From Arthrobacter citreus (lineage in GTDB: Bacteria > Actinomycetota > Actinomycetes > Actinomycetales > Micrococcaceae), in contig NZ_CP151657.1 of assembly GCF_038405225.1 (NCBI RefSeq), positions 3,410,001 to 3,474,000 of the forward strand: 64,000 nt of DNA. Reading direction: 5' to 3'. Within the stretch, counting starts at the first letter, position 1. Each line of letters begins with the position of its first letter. The notes beneath the pieces are model-generated. The model made no database searches. It was not told the DNA's origin and saw only the letters and a program-made list of their open reading frames with translations. Positions 33,546 to 42,647 of the stretch are shown piece by piece. The position numbers and the translations under genes were made by a program.

Positions 33546-35228
33546 GTGGCTCACCTCGACGTATCCAACATTGACTACTTCCTCTCCGACGGCCGGCAGC
33601 TGCTCAACGGCGTCAGCTTCAAGGTGGGGGACGGGCACAAGACTGCCCTGATCGGCCCCAACGGCACCGGAAAGACCACGCTGCTGCGGATTATCGCGGA
33701 GGACATCAAGGCCGATGAAGGCACGGTGTCCAAGTCCGGAACCATGGGCATCATGCGGCAGTTTGTGGGCCAGGTCCGCGATGACAGCACTGTCCGTGAC
33801 CTCCTGGTTTCGGCTGCTCCGCCCGCGCTCGCGGCCGCCGCCAAGGCCGTGGACGAGGCTGAACTGGCCATGATGGAGCACGACGACGAACCCACCCAGA
33901 TGCGCTACGCCACGGCCATCGCGGACTGGGGCGATGCCGGCGGCTACGAGCAGGAGACAGTCTGGGACGAAGTCACCATGGCCGCGCTCGGCATGCCCTT
34001 TGACCGGGCCCAGTACCGCAGGGCCTCCACCCTTTCCGGCGGAGAGCAGAAGCGCCTGGTCCTGGAGGCACTGTTCTCCGGCCCCGACGAGCTGCTGCTG
34101 CTCGATGAACCGGACAACTACCTGGACGTTCCCGGAAAGCGCTGGCTGGAAGCCAAACTGGCCGAATCCAAGAAGTCGGTGCTGTTCGTCAGCCACGACC
34201 GGGAGCTGCTGGATAACGCCGCCACCCGCATCGTCACCCTGGAGCCGGGCATCAACGGCGCCTCCGCCTGGATCCACGGCGGGGGTTTCAGCAGCTACGT
34301 CACGGCACGCGAGGACCGCAATGCCCGGTTCGAGGAACTGCGCCGCCGCTGGGACGAGGAGCACCTGAAGCTCAAGGAACTCGTCAACATGTACAAGAAC
34401 AAGGCGGCCTTCCGCTCCGACATGGCCAACCGCTACCAGGCCGCCCAGACCCGGCTGGCGAAGTTCCTCGAGGCGGGCCCGCCCGAAGCGCTGCCCATCG
34501 AACAGAACGTGAAGATGCGGCTGCGCGGCGGACGGACAGCCAAGCGCGCCGTCGTCGCGCAGAAGCTGGAACTGACCGGCCTCATGAAGCCCTTTAGCAC
34601 CGAAATCTGGTTCGGCGACCGGGTGGGTGTGCTCGGCTCCAACGGTTCCGGCAAGTCCCACTTCCTGCGGCTGCTGGCAGCCGGCGGCACCGATCCGGAG
34701 AAGGAACACGAACCGGTGTCCGAGGTGGAGATCGTGCCGGTCCCGCACGAGGGATCGGTGAAGCTCGGCGCCAGGATCCGGCCCGGCTTCTTCGCGCAGA
34801 CCATGATGCGCCCGGACCTGCTGGGCAAAACCCTGCTGGACATCCTGCACCGCGGTGATGACCACCGCTCAGGCCTTGGCCGCGAGGCCGCGGCCGGAGC
34901 CCTGGACCGTTACGGGCTGGCGGCCTCCTCGGAGCAGAAATACGATTCGTTGTCCGGCGGGCAGCAGGCCCGGCTGCAGATCCTGCTCCTGGAACTCTCC
35001 GGCGCCACGCTGCTGCTGCTCGATGAACCGACCGACAACCTGGACCTGCACTCGGCCGAGGCCCTGGAAAAGGCCATCGACGCCTTTGAAGGCACCGTGC
35101 TGGCCGTGACCCACGACCGCTGGTTCGCCCGCAGCTTCGACCGGTTCCTGGTGTTCGGCTCGGACGGAAAGGTCTACGAATCCGAGACCCCGGTCTGGGA
35201 TGAAAAGCGTGTGGTCCGCGCCCGGTAG
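33546..35228 (+). CDS. ABC-F family ATPase (ribosome-associated), first copy
   Basis: Two ABC domains are fused with no membrane segments, the ABC-F architecture of ribosome-acting translation factors and antibiotic-resistance proteins. Domain 1 has GPNGTGKTT and the signature LSGGEQKR with LLDEPDNYLD; domain 2 has GSNGSGKS, SGGQQARLQ and LLDEPTDNLD. The inter-domain linker contains the KLKELVNMYKNKAAFRSDM helical region. GTG 33546 follows GGGAGG at 8 nt, giving 560 residues; a longer upstream start is not needed. The second ABC-F gene at 48854 is more distant in sequence. Resistance versus housekeeping role is undetermined. Confidence 0.9.
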   Translation: MAHLDVSNIDYFLSDGRQLLNGVSFKVGDGHKTALIGPNGTGKTTLLRIIAEDIKADEGTVSKSGTMGIMRQFVGQVRDDSTVRDLLVSAAPPALAAAAKAVDEAELAMMEHDDEPTQMRYATAIADWGDAGGYEQETVWDEVTMAALGMPFDRAQYRRASTLSGGEQKRLVLEALFSGPDELLLLDEPDNYLDVPGKRWLEAKLAESKKSVLFVSHDRELLDNAATRIVTLEPGINGASAWIHGGGFSSYVTAREDRNARFEELRRRWDEEHLKLKELVNMYKNKAAFRSDMANRYQAAQTRLAKFLEAGPPEALPIEQNVKMRLRGGRTAKRAVVAQKLELTGLMKPFSTEIWFGDRVGVLGSNGSGKSHFLRLLAAGGTDPEKEHEPVSEVEIVPVPHEGSVKLGARIRPGFFAQTMMRPDLLGKTLLDILHRGDDHRSGLGREAAAGALDRYGLAASSEQKYDSLSGGQQARLQILLLELSGATLLLLDEPTDNLDLHSAEALEKAIDAFEGTVLAVTHDRWFARSFDRFLVFGSDGKVYESETPVWDEKRVVRAR

Positions 35229-35309
35229 ACCCCGGGTTGTTTCGCCCTGCGGGGCTGTATGAGAAGACCCGGTTTCCCTTTGCGGCGCCAACCCCTGCAC
35301 ACTATAGGC

Positions 35310-36500
35310 GTGAAGACCTCCCTGGACCGTGCCCTGATATCCGTCTTCGTGGTTTTTGGCCTCAACGGCCTCATTTTCGCCAGTTGGGCCGCCCGGATCC
35401 CGGCGGCCGCCGAATCCCTCGGCATTGGTGCCGCCGGGGTCGGGATCCTGCTGCTGTTTTCGGCCGTCGGATCCGTGTGTTCGCTGCCGCTGGCCGGATC
35501 CATCGCCCTGCGGATCGGCACCGCCGGTGCCGTGCGCGCCGGCGGGCTGGCGGCGTCGGCCGCATCGCTGATCATTGCCGCATCCCTGTTCTGGCCCAAC
35601 ATCCCGCTGGCAGCCGGCGGCCTGCTGCTGTTCGGCGCCGGCATTGGCCTCTGGGACGTGGCCATGAACCTGGAAGGCGCGGAAGTGGAACGGCACCTCG
35701 GACGCACCGTGATGCCCAAGTTCCACGCGGCCTTCAGCGGTGGCGCCTTTGTGGGCGCCATGCTCGGCGCGGTGCTCTCCGCGCTGGGAATCTCCCTGTC
35801 CCTGCACCTGCTGGGCATCGTGGTGGTCGCCGCGGGGCTGGTGCTGGCAGTGCCGCGCAATTTCCTGCCCGACCCGGTCCCGGTGCACGGCGACGGCGCA
35901 GCCGCCACCGCTCCCCGGTCGCGGTTCGCCGCGTGGAAGGAGGGACGCACGCTGCTGATCGGCGTCGTGGTCCTGGGCGCGGCCCTGACCGAGGGCGCAG
36001 CCAATGACTGGGTGGCAAAGGCCACCGTTGACGGGCTGGGAGCCAGCGAATCCGCGGGCGCCATCATGTTCGGCGTCTTCGTCGCGGCCATGACCGCCAC
36101 CCGCTGGATGGGAGGCCGTTTGATCGACCGGCTGGGACGGGTCCCGGCCCTGCGGATCTGCATGAGCGCCTCACTGGTGGGGCTGCTCCTCTTTGTCCTG
36201 GCGCCCAATCTGGTGCTGGCCGGCATTGGAGCGGTCCTGTGGGGGATCGGTGCGGCCCTGGGGTTCCCCATGGGAATGTCCGCCGCAGGCGAGGACCCGG
36301 CCCACGCGGCCAGCCGCGTCTCGGTGGTGTCAACCATTGGCTACACGGCGTTCTTTGTGGGTCCGCCGGTGCTGGGTTTCGTGGGCGAACTCTGGGGTGT
36401 CCGCAACGCGCTCCTGCTCGTGGGAGCGGCCATGCTGCTGTCCATCCTGGTGGCCCCTGCCGCAGCCGAACAGAAAAAGGTCTCCGAGGCGGCTTCCTAG
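35310..36500 (+). CDS. MFS transporter
   Basis: The protein of about 396 residues has some twelve hydrophobic segments and MFS features, including FASWAARIPAAAE after the first helix and GRLIDRLGRVPALR between helices 8 and 9. It resembles the YbjJ/inner-membrane MFS group. GTG 35310 is chosen because the first helix follows directly; an in-frame start at 35259 adds 17 residues. A promoter-like TTGCGG-17 bp-TATAGG (35280-35308) ends right at the GTG, so the true start might even be slightly downstream. The substrate is unknown. Confidence 0.8.
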   Translation: MKTSLDRALISVFVVFGLNGLIFASWAARIPAAAESLGIGAAGVGILLLFSAVGSVCSLPLAGSIALRIGTAGAVRAGGLAASAASLIIAASLFWPNIPLAAGGLLLFGAGIGLWDVAMNLEGAEVERHLGRTVMPKFHAAFSGGAFVGAMLGAVLSALGISLSLHLLGIVVVAAGLVLAVPRNFLPDPVPVHGDGAAATAPRSRFAAWKEGRTLLIGVVVLGAALTEGAANDWVAKATVDGLGASESAGAIMFGVFVAAMTATRWMGGRLIDRLGRVPALRICMSASLVGLLLFVLAPNLVLAGIGAVLWGIGAALGFPMGMSAAGEDPAHAASRVSVVSTIGYTAFFVGPPVLGFVGELWGVRNALLLVGAAMLLSILVAPAAAEQKKVSEAAS

Positions 36501-36660
36501 CCGCCGGAGTTCCGGGCCGCTTCCTGGGTGCCGCTTCGCCGCCGGGCAGCGGGGCCGCCGGGGCAGCGGGAGGCGGGCACGGCCGCGCGCTGGCGGTGGA
36601 TGAAAAACCAGCGGACCGGATGTGTCCGCAATGGGGCTACCGGGGCGGCGGTGGCGGGTC

Positions 36661-36666
36661 TATCTT
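36661..36666 (+). promoter_or_regulatory. -10 element of a probable leaderless promoter (ABC exporter ATPase)
   Basis: TATCTT is followed by exactly 6 nt and then ATG 36673. There is no Shine-Dalgarno for that ATG. The -35 region is not recognisable. Confidence 0.45.
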
Positions 36667-36672
36667 CGACCA

Positions 36673-37725
36673 ATGTTTAATTCACCAAGCCCTCCTGCCC
36701 AAAACCGCGGTTCCGGCTCGCCGCTGATCGAGGCGCGCGGAGTCAGCAAAGTCTACAAATCCAAGTCCGGGCCGGTTCACGCACTGGACGGCCTGAATAT
36801 TTCTGTTCCCGAAGGCACCGTCATGGCCCTGCTGGGTCCGAACGGGGCCGGAAAAACCACGGCCGTGAAGGTCCTGACCACCCTCATCAAGCCCGACGCC
36901 GGTGTCCTGACCATTGACGGCATCGACGTGCTGGACAGCCCCAAGGAAGTCCGCCGGATCATTGGTGTTTCCGGCCAGTATGCTGCGGTGGACGAGAACC
37001 TGACCGGTACTGAAAACCTGCGGATGGTGGGCCGGCTGTACCACCTCCCGGACCGGCAGGCCCGTGCCCGGGCCGCCGAGCTCATTGACATGTTTGAGCT
37101 GACCGAGGCCGGAAACCGGCCGGTCAAGGGATATTCCGGCGGCATGCGCCGGCGCCTGGACCTGGCCGGTGCGCTGGTTAACAGCCCCCGGGTACTGTTC
37201 CTCGACGAGCCGACCACCGGCCTTGACCCGCGCAGCCGACTCGCCCTGTGGCAGGTGATCAAGGGCCTGGTGGCCGGAGGCACCACGCTGCTGCTGACCA
37301 CGCAGTACCTGGAGGAAGCCGACCAGCTGGCGGACACCGTGGCGGTCATCGACCGCGGGGCCGTCATCGCCGAAGGCACCTCGGACCAGCTGAAGTCCCT
37401 GATTGGCGGCCACAGCGTGGCCGTGGCCCTGGTGGACGGAAACGACGCCGGGGCGGCGCAGGAGATCCTTGCCCGCCACGGTTCGGGCGAGCCGCACACC
37501 GCGGATGACGGCCGCACGCTGGAAGTCACCGTCCAGAACGGACCGGCCTCGCTGCAGCTCGTCCTGGCGGACCTGCAGGCGCGCGGGATAGAGCTGCACG
37601 ACGCCGGCATCCGCCGTCCAACCCTCGATGACGTGTTCCTGCAGCTGACCGGCCGCCCCGCCGAGGAGGATCCGGCAACCGGAGCCACCGAAGGCGCAGA
37701 AGACAAGGAAGGAGTCCGCCGATGA
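36673..37725 (+). CDS. ABC transporter ATP-binding protein, DrrA-like
   Basis: The 350-residue protein is a daunorubicin-resistance-type ABC ATPase. It has Walker A GPNGAGKTT, the signature YSGGMRRRLDLA, Walker B LFLDEPTTGLD and the H-loop replaced by LLTTQYLEEADQ, which is normal in DrrA. A C-terminal domain of about 100 residues follows the ATPase core. ATG 36673 has a -10 element six bases upstream, suggesting a leaderless mRNA; a longer frame from 36622 is less likely. It overlaps the permease gene by ATGA and begins a run of six ABC-exporter genes. The substrate is unknown; drug, lipid or glycolipid export is usual for the family. Confidence 0.9.
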   Translation: MFNSPSPPAQNRGSGSPLIEARGVSKVYKSKSGPVHALDGLNISVPEGTVMALLGPNGAGKTTAVKVLTTLIKPDAGVLTIDGIDVLDSPKEVRRIIGVSGQYAAVDENLTGTENLRMVGRLYHLPDRQARARAAELIDMFELTEAGNRPVKGYSGGMRRRLDLAGALVNSPRVLFLDEPTTGLDPRSRLALWQVIKGLVAGGTTLLLTTQYLEEADQLADTVAVIDRGAVIAEGTSDQLKSLIGGHSVAVALVDGNDAGAAQEILARHGSGEPHTADDGRTLEVTVQNGPASLQLVLADLQARGIELHDAGIRRPTLDDVFLQLTGRPAEEDPATGATEGAEDKEGVRR

Positions 37726-38567
37726 CCGCCGCAACCACCCGGCTGCCCGCTGCGGGGACCGGAGGAAAGTCAGCCGCAGCCAACTGGGCCGGGGACGGCT
37801 GGACCGTTACCTGGCGAAACCTGATCAAGATCAAGCGGTCTCCGGACATGATTATCTTCGCGGTCTTGCAGCCCATCATGTTTGTGCTGCTGTTCAGCCA
37901 GGTTTACGGAGGATCGATCTCCGTGGCCGGGACAGACTACACGCAGTACCTCATGGCCGGCATCTTTGCCCAGACAGTGGTCTTCGGATCCACGTTTTCC
38001 GGCGCAGCCATGGCGCAGGACCTCAAGGAAGGCATTGTGGACCGGTTCCGAACCCTGCCGATGAGTCCGTCCGCGGTGCTGATCGGGCGGACCAACTCCG
38101 ACCTGGTGCTCAACGCCATCTCCATGCTCATCATGATGGCAACGGGACTGCTGGTGGGCTGGCGGGTCAACACCTCCTTCTCCTCCTTCCTGGCGGCGGT
38201 TGGACTGCTGCTGCTTTTCTCCTACGCCTTCAGCTGGGTCATGGCCCTGCTCGGCATGACGGTCCGGACACCGGAAACGATCAACAATGCCTCCTTCATG
38301 ATCCTGTTTCCCATCACCTTCATTTCCAATGCGTTTGTGCAGAGCTCCACCCTGCCAACCCCGCTGCGGATCTTCGCTGAATGGAACCCGGTTTCCGCGC
38401 TGGTCCAGGCGGCCCGGGAGTTGTTCGGCAACCTTGGCAACACACCGGTTCCCGACACCTGGCCCATGCAGCATGCGGTGGCCACCGTGCTGATCGGATC
38501 GGTGGTGATGCTGCTCATTTTTGTTCCGCTTGCCGTGCGGAAGTTTGAGTCGGTGAGTTCCCGCTAG
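37722..38567 (+). CDS. ABC-2 type permease, DrrB-like
   Basis: The 281-residue protein has a cytoplasmic N-terminal segment and six membrane helices of the ABC-2 permease type. DLKEGIVDRFRTLPMSPSA is the family's amphipathic coupling motif between helices 2 and 3. It is translationally coupled to the preceding ATPase gene (ATGA overlap) and forms one exporter with it. Confidence 0.9.
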   Translation: MTAATTRLPAAGTGGKSAAANWAGDGWTVTWRNLIKIKRSPDMIIFAVLQPIMFVLLFSQVYGGSISVAGTDYTQYLMAGIFAQTVVFGSTFSGAAMAQDLKEGIVDRFRTLPMSPSAVLIGRTNSDLVLNAISMLIMMATGLLVGWRVNTSFSSFLAAVGLLLLFSYAFSWVMALLGMTVRTPETINNASFMILFPITFISNAFVQSSTLPTPLRIFAEWNPVSALVQAARELFGNLGNTPVPDTWPMQHAVATVLIGSVVMLLIFVPLAVRKFESVSSR

Positions 38568-38612
38568 GAACCCCAGGCCCCAAGATGGAGACACCAAGTG
38601 TGAGGACACACC

Positions 38613-39566
38613 ATGATTGAGGCACGCGAACTCACCAAGCGCTTTGGCGAGAAGACCGCCGTCGACGGCGTTACCTTTTCGGTCCCGCCGGGCAAGGTCA
38701 CCGGATTCCTTGGACCGAACGGTGCCGGAAAATCAACGACCATGAGGATGATTGTTGGGCTGGACCATCCCACCGGCGGAACGGTGACGGTCAACGGTAA
38801 GCCGTATGCCGGGCACCGGTCCCCCCTGCACGAGGTGGGTGCCCTGCTGGAGGCGAAGGCAGTCCACCCCAAACGCACTGCCTACAACCATCTACGGGCT
38901 CTCGCCGCCACCGAAGGCATTTCCTCCGCCCGCGTCAACGAGGTCATCGAACTCACGGGCCTTGGATCGGCGGCGCGGAAACGGGTCGGCGGGTATTCGC
39001 TGGGCATGGGGCAGCGGCTGGGCATCGCCGTCGCACTGCTGGGGGACCCGCACACCCTGATCCTGGATGAGCCCGTCAATGGACTGGATCCGGAAGGCGT
39101 GAAATGGGTACGCTTCCTGGTCCGGGGACTGGCAGCTGAAGGCCGTACCGTCTTCATCTCCTCCCACCTGATGAGCGAGATGGCGGTGACCGCCGATCAC
39201 CTGATCGTGATCGGCCGCGGCCGGATCCTGGCCGATGCCCCCATCGGGGATGTGCTGGCCGGGAGCCAGCAGGAGCGTGTCCTGGTGCGCACCGACGACG
39301 CTGCCGGCTTGGCTGCCGCCGTCGGCTCGCCCGGAGTGGAAGTGCGCCGACCGGCGGCGGATCAGCTGGAGATTCTGGGCCTGACGTCCAGGAGCATTGC
39401 GGAAACAGCAAGTTCCCGTGGAATCCTCCTGACGGAACTCACCCCGCAGCAGGTCTCCTTGGAGGACGCCTACATGGAGTTGACCGGCGGAGAGGTCGAG
39501 TACCAGTCACGCCACATCAACCCGTCATCCGATTCCCTCCCGGCCGAGGAAGGACAACAGGCATGA
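38613..39566 (+). CDS. ABC transporter ATP-binding protein, tandem paralogue 1
   Basis: The 317-residue ATPase of the BcrA/CcmA type has Walker A GPNGAGKSTT, the signature LGMGQRLGIA in place of LSGGQ, Walker B LILDEPVNGLD and ISSHLMSEM at the H-loop. The C-terminal arm carries a VRTDD segment. It is strikingly similar over its whole length to the ATPase at 40623, with shared runs such as LHEVGALL and YNHLRALAAT. Its gene overlaps that of its permease by ATGA. The substrate is unknown; antimicrobial-peptide or lipid export is typical for the group. Confidence 0.92.
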   Translation: MIEARELTKRFGEKTAVDGVTFSVPPGKVTGFLGPNGAGKSTTMRMIVGLDHPTGGTVTVNGKPYAGHRSPLHEVGALLEAKAVHPKRTAYNHLRALAATEGISSARVNEVIELTGLGSAARKRVGGYSLGMGQRLGIAVALLGDPHTLILDEPVNGLDPEGVKWVRFLVRGLAAEGRTVFISSHLMSEMAVTADHLIVIGRGRILADAPIGDVLAGSQQERVLVRTDDAAGLAAAVGSPGVEVRRPAADQLEILGLTSRSIAETASSRGILLTELTPQQVSLEDAYMELTGGEVEYQSRHINPSSDSLPAEEGQQA

Positions 39567-40417
39567 GTGCAGCAGCAGCCCCCGCCGCGCAGGAGCCCCG
39601 CACTTCCGGATCCCGCCGGATCACCTTTCCGCGCGTGCTGCGCTCCGAATTGATCAAGACCGCCACCGTGCCCTCCACCGTCATCCTGCTGGCAGTGAGC
39701 TTCGCGGTGATGGTTGGGCTCGGCGCCCTGGTTGCCTGGGGAACGGTACAGCTGGTGAATGACCCGGCGGCTGGCCCGCCCGGAGGTTTCGGCACATCAG
39801 CGCAGAGCCTGGCCCACGACATCCCGGCATCCGGGCTGCCCTTCGGCCAGCTGCTGATCGCCTCGCTGGCGGTGGTGCTGATTGGATCCGAGTACACCAC
39901 CGGCATGATCCGCTCCACCATGGTGGCCGTACCCACCCGCACGCCGGCGCTGCTGGCCAAGACCCTCGTGATTGCGGTCATTTCCTTCATCCTGGGCGTC
40001 CTGGCAGCCTTCGTCACTTATTTGGTGGCGCAGCCGATACTGTCCGGGTCCGGTCTGGATTTCGGGCTGGATGCGGAGGGGGTGCTGCCCTCCATCATCA
40101 ATACCGGCACGGTGCTGGCACTGATCGCGGTCATGGGCGTGGCCATCGGTGCCCTGCTGCGCAGCACGGCCGGGGGAGTGGTGACCCTGGTGGGAGCGCT
40201 TTTTGTGCTGCCAATTATTACCGGGCTGCTTTCAGGCCTGGCGGATTGGGTGGTGGACGCCGAACGCTTCCTGCCCAGCAGTGCCTCTTCGGCACTGGTG
40301 GCCACCCGGGTTGCCCCGGAGGCATTCAACCAGGCCGAAGGTGGTCTCATTCTTGCGGGCTGGGCCGTGGTGCTGCTGGCAGGCGCCGTCGTCGTTCTTA
40401 AGAAGCGGGACATCTGA
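39563..40417 (+). CDS. ABC transporter permease, tandem paralogue 1
   Basis: The 284-residue protein has six predicted membrane helices. A soluble N-terminal lead FPRVLRSELIKTATVPSTV and the loop IGSEYTTGMIRSTMVAVPTR between helices 2 and 3 are the family landmarks. It is paralogous to the permease at 41594, which shares FGQLLIASLAVVLI and the same loop. It is coupled to the ATPase gene upstream. Confidence 0.9.
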   Translation: MSAAAAPAAQEPRTSGSRRITFPRVLRSELIKTATVPSTVILLAVSFAVMVGLGALVAWGTVQLVNDPAAGPPGGFGTSAQSLAHDIPASGLPFGQLLIASLAVVLIGSEYTTGMIRSTMVAVPTRTPALLAKTLVIAVISFILGVLAAFVTYLVAQPILSGSGLDFGLDAEGVLPSIINTGTVLALIAVMGVAIGALLRSTAGGVVTLVGALFVLPIITGLLSGLADWVVDAERFLPSSASSALVATRVAPEAFNQAEGGLILAGWAVVLLAGAVVVLKKRDI

Positions 40418-40425
40418 CTACGTCG

Positions 40426-40473
40426 GACCGTGGCGGCGCACGCCTGGATAGAGACCGTGGCGGCGCACGCCTG
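40426..40473 (+). repeat. 21-bp direct repeat with 27-bp period
   Basis: GACCGTGGCGGCGCACGCCTG occurs at 40426-40446 and 40453-40473, each followed by a variable 6-nt tail. It lies just after the first cassette, between the tandem ABC cassettes. It may be a remnant of the duplication or part of a regulatory site. Confidence 0.85.
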
Positions 40474-40483
40474 AACAGAGTCA

Positions 40484-40516
40484 GGGTCCTCCCTGAGTCA
40501 TCCTGGGGGAGGACCC
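40484..40516 (+). terminator. hairpin between the tandem ABC cassettes
   Basis: GGGTCCTCCC at 40484-40493 pairs with GGGAGGACCC at 40507-40516 across a 13-nt loop. There is no T-run. It could end the first cassette transcript or serve as an attenuator for the second. Confidence 0.55.
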
Positions 40517-40622
40517 GGAAAAGTACCGAACTCATCCTCTGGGACGGTGTCTTCGATCGTGCTCTCCCCTAGGGTGGAGGAAGTCCCCCAGCTTTTACGT
40601 CCGCCCAAATGTAAGGATCACC

Positions 40623-41597
40623 ATGATCGAGGCACACGGCCTCTCGAAACGCTACGGCGCCAAAATTGCCGTTGACGACGTTTCCTTTACTGTCCAGCCG
40701 GGCAAGGTCACCGGCTTTCTTGGCCCAAACGGCGCCGGCAAATCAACCACCATGCGCATGATCGTGGGCCTGGACCGGCCCACAGGCGGTGCCGTCACTG
40801 TCAACGGAAAACCCTACAAACAGCACAAGGCACCCCTGCATGAAGTCGGTGCACTGCTCGATGCAAAGGCCGTGCACACCAAGCGCTCTGCGTACAACCA
40901 CCTGCGCGCGCTCGCCGCCACCCACGGCATCTCCAACAAGCGGGTCAACGAGGTCATCGAACTGACCGGGCTGGGTCCCGTGGCGAAGCGGCGGGTCGGC
41001 GGATTCTCCCTGGGCATGGGGCAGCGGCTGGGTATCGCCGTCGCACTTCTGGGGGACCCTCAGACGCTGATTTTCGACGAACCGGTTAACGGACTGGATC
41101 CGGAGGGGGTCCTCTGGGTCCGCAATCTGGCCAAGGGCCTGGCATCGGAGGGACGCACCGTTTTCCTCTCCTCGCACCTGATGAGCGAAATGGCCGTCAC
41201 TGCGGACCACCTGATCGTGATTGGGCGGGGCCGGATCATTGCAGACGCACCGATCAGAGAGATTATTGCCGGGCAGGACAAGATCCGCACGCTTGTGCGC
41301 ACGGACCAGCCGGAGGAACTGCGCCGGGCACTCGAGAACCGGGAAACCTCGTTTACACAGCTGGAACCGGACCTGCTGGAAATTACCGGCCGGGAACCAC
41401 GCAGCATTGCCGAGGCCGCCCTGGCCCGGCAGATCCTGATCTATGAACTGACTCCCCGCCAGTCCTCGCTTGAAGAGGCGTACATGGAGCTGACCCGGGA
41501 CCAGGTCGAATACCAGTCACAGGCCATCGAACAGCCCCAGGCACCGGCCCCCGCAGCCGAGGCCACCTTGACCAGCGGCGGAGGAAAGTCAGCATGA
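40623..41597 (+). CDS. ABC transporter ATP-binding protein, tandem paralogue 2
   Basis: The 324-residue ATPase has Walker A GPNGAGKSTT, the signature LGMGQRLGIA, Walker B LIFDEPVNGLD and LSSHLMSEM. It is clearly a duplicate of the ATPase at 38613, most divergent in the C-terminal 80 residues. ATG 40623 follows AAGGATCACC. A 205-bp gap with its own repeat and hairpin separates it from the first cassette, so it may be expressed independently. It overlaps its permease gene by ATGA. Confidence 0.92.
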   Translation: MIEAHGLSKRYGAKIAVDDVSFTVQPGKVTGFLGPNGAGKSTTMRMIVGLDRPTGGAVTVNGKPYKQHKAPLHEVGALLDAKAVHTKRSAYNHLRALAATHGISNKRVNEVIELTGLGPVAKRRVGGFSLGMGQRLGIAVALLGDPQTLIFDEPVNGLDPEGVLWVRNLAKGLASEGRTVFLSSHLMSEMAVTADHLIVIGRGRIIADAPIREIIAGQDKIRTLVRTDQPEELRRALENRETSFTQLEPDLLEITGREPRSIAEAALARQILIYELTPRQSSLEEAYMELTRDQVEYQSQAIEQPQAPAPAAEATLTSGGGKSA

Positions 41598-42472
41598 GCA
41601 TCCAGACAGCACCAACACCGGCTCCCACCCGGAGCCGGGACGGCTCGGGCCTGAGTTTCGGACGAATTCTGCGTTCGGAATGGATCAAGGTCACCACCGT
41701 TCCCTCCACCGTGATCCTCCTGGCCATCACCCTCATTGTCATGGTGGGGCTCAGCGCCCTCTATGCCTGGCAGATAGCAGTGTCGGTCGACTTCATGGCG
41801 GATGCTTCTCCTGAGATGCAGGCCCAGATGGGCGGCGGCATGGAGATGCTTCGTGAACAGGCGCTGATGGCACCTGCCAGTGGATACATCTTCGGCCAGC
41901 TGCTCATCGCCTCGCTGGCGGTTGTCCTGATCGCCTCGGAGTGGGGCACCGGCATGATCCGGTCCACCATGGTTGCCGTGCCCACCCGGATCCCTGCCCT
42001 GCTGGCCAAGAACCTGGTCATTGCCCTGATCGCGTTTATCCTCGGTGCCGGCGCGGCGTTCATCTCCTACTTCATTGCTCAGCCAATCCTCGGTGCCGAA
42101 GATCTGGACTTTGCGCTGACTGACGAGGGCGTACTGCGCTCCATCCTGAACACCGGAACCTATCTGGCGTTCATTGCCGTGATCTCCATGGCCATCGGCA
42201 CGCTCCTGCGCAACACCGCCGGTGGCGTCGTGACGGCCATCGGACTGTTCTTCGTCTTTCCCGTCATTATCGTGAACCTCATTCAGGGGCTCGCTGACTG
42301 GATTCCTGATGCCGCCCGCTTCCTGCCCACCAACGCCGGGGATCGAATGCTGATGTTCCCGGCCGAGACCGCCGGGCAGCTCAATCCGCTGGAAGGCGGC
42401 CTTGTCATGGCGGCCTGGGCCGTGGCGCTGCTCATCATCTCCCTGCTCGTGGCCAAACGCCGCGACGTCTAG
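41594..42472 (+). CDS. ABC transporter permease, tandem paralogue 2
   Basis: The 292-residue six-helix permease is paralogous to that at 39563. It begins with a soluble lead ending FGRILRSEWIKVTTVPSTV and has the loop IASEWGTGMIRSTMVAVPTR. The first extracellular loop is longer and rich in Met and Gln (MQAQMGGGMEM). It forms one exporter with the coupled ATPase. Confidence 0.9.
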   Translation: MSIQTAPTPAPTRSRDGSGLSFGRILRSEWIKVTTVPSTVILLAITLIVMVGLSALYAWQIAVSVDFMADASPEMQAQMGGGMEMLREQALMAPASGYIFGQLLIASLAVVLIASEWGTGMIRSTMVAVPTRIPALLAKNLVIALIAFILGAGAAFISYFIAQPILGAEDLDFALTDEGVLRSILNTGTYLAFIAVISMAIGTLLRNTAGGVVTAIGLFFVFPVIIVNLIQGLADWIPDAARFLPTNAGDRMLMFPAETAGQLNPLEGGLVMAAWAVALLIISLLVAKRRDV

Positions 42473-42546
42473 GGGCACACTCTTCGGGGACGGAGGCGGC
42501 GGAAGAACGGCCGCCGCGTCTGTCTCCGGATTCCTTTCAGGGCACG

Positions 42547-42578
42547 GAACTCCTCCACAGCGGGGAGTTCTTGTGTTT
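42547..42578 (+). terminator. Rho-independent terminator after the ABC cassettes
   Basis: GAACTCC at 42547-42553 pairs with GGAGTTC at 42564-42570 and is followed by TTGTGTTT. A second GC-rich dyad (GCGGCGG with CCGCCGC) lies about 40 bp upstream. Confidence 0.75.
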
Positions 42579-42647
42579 AATCCGTTGGCGCTCCACGGTT
42601 TCGGGCAGCCATTACGCGCGCAGAGCAGGCTCTGGTTGAATCGGAGT

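Noticed and set aside
42402-42647. Upstream extension of the M18 aminopeptidase frame
   Set aside because: It overlaps the end of the ABC permease gene and a terminator; the conserved protein begins at ATG 42648.
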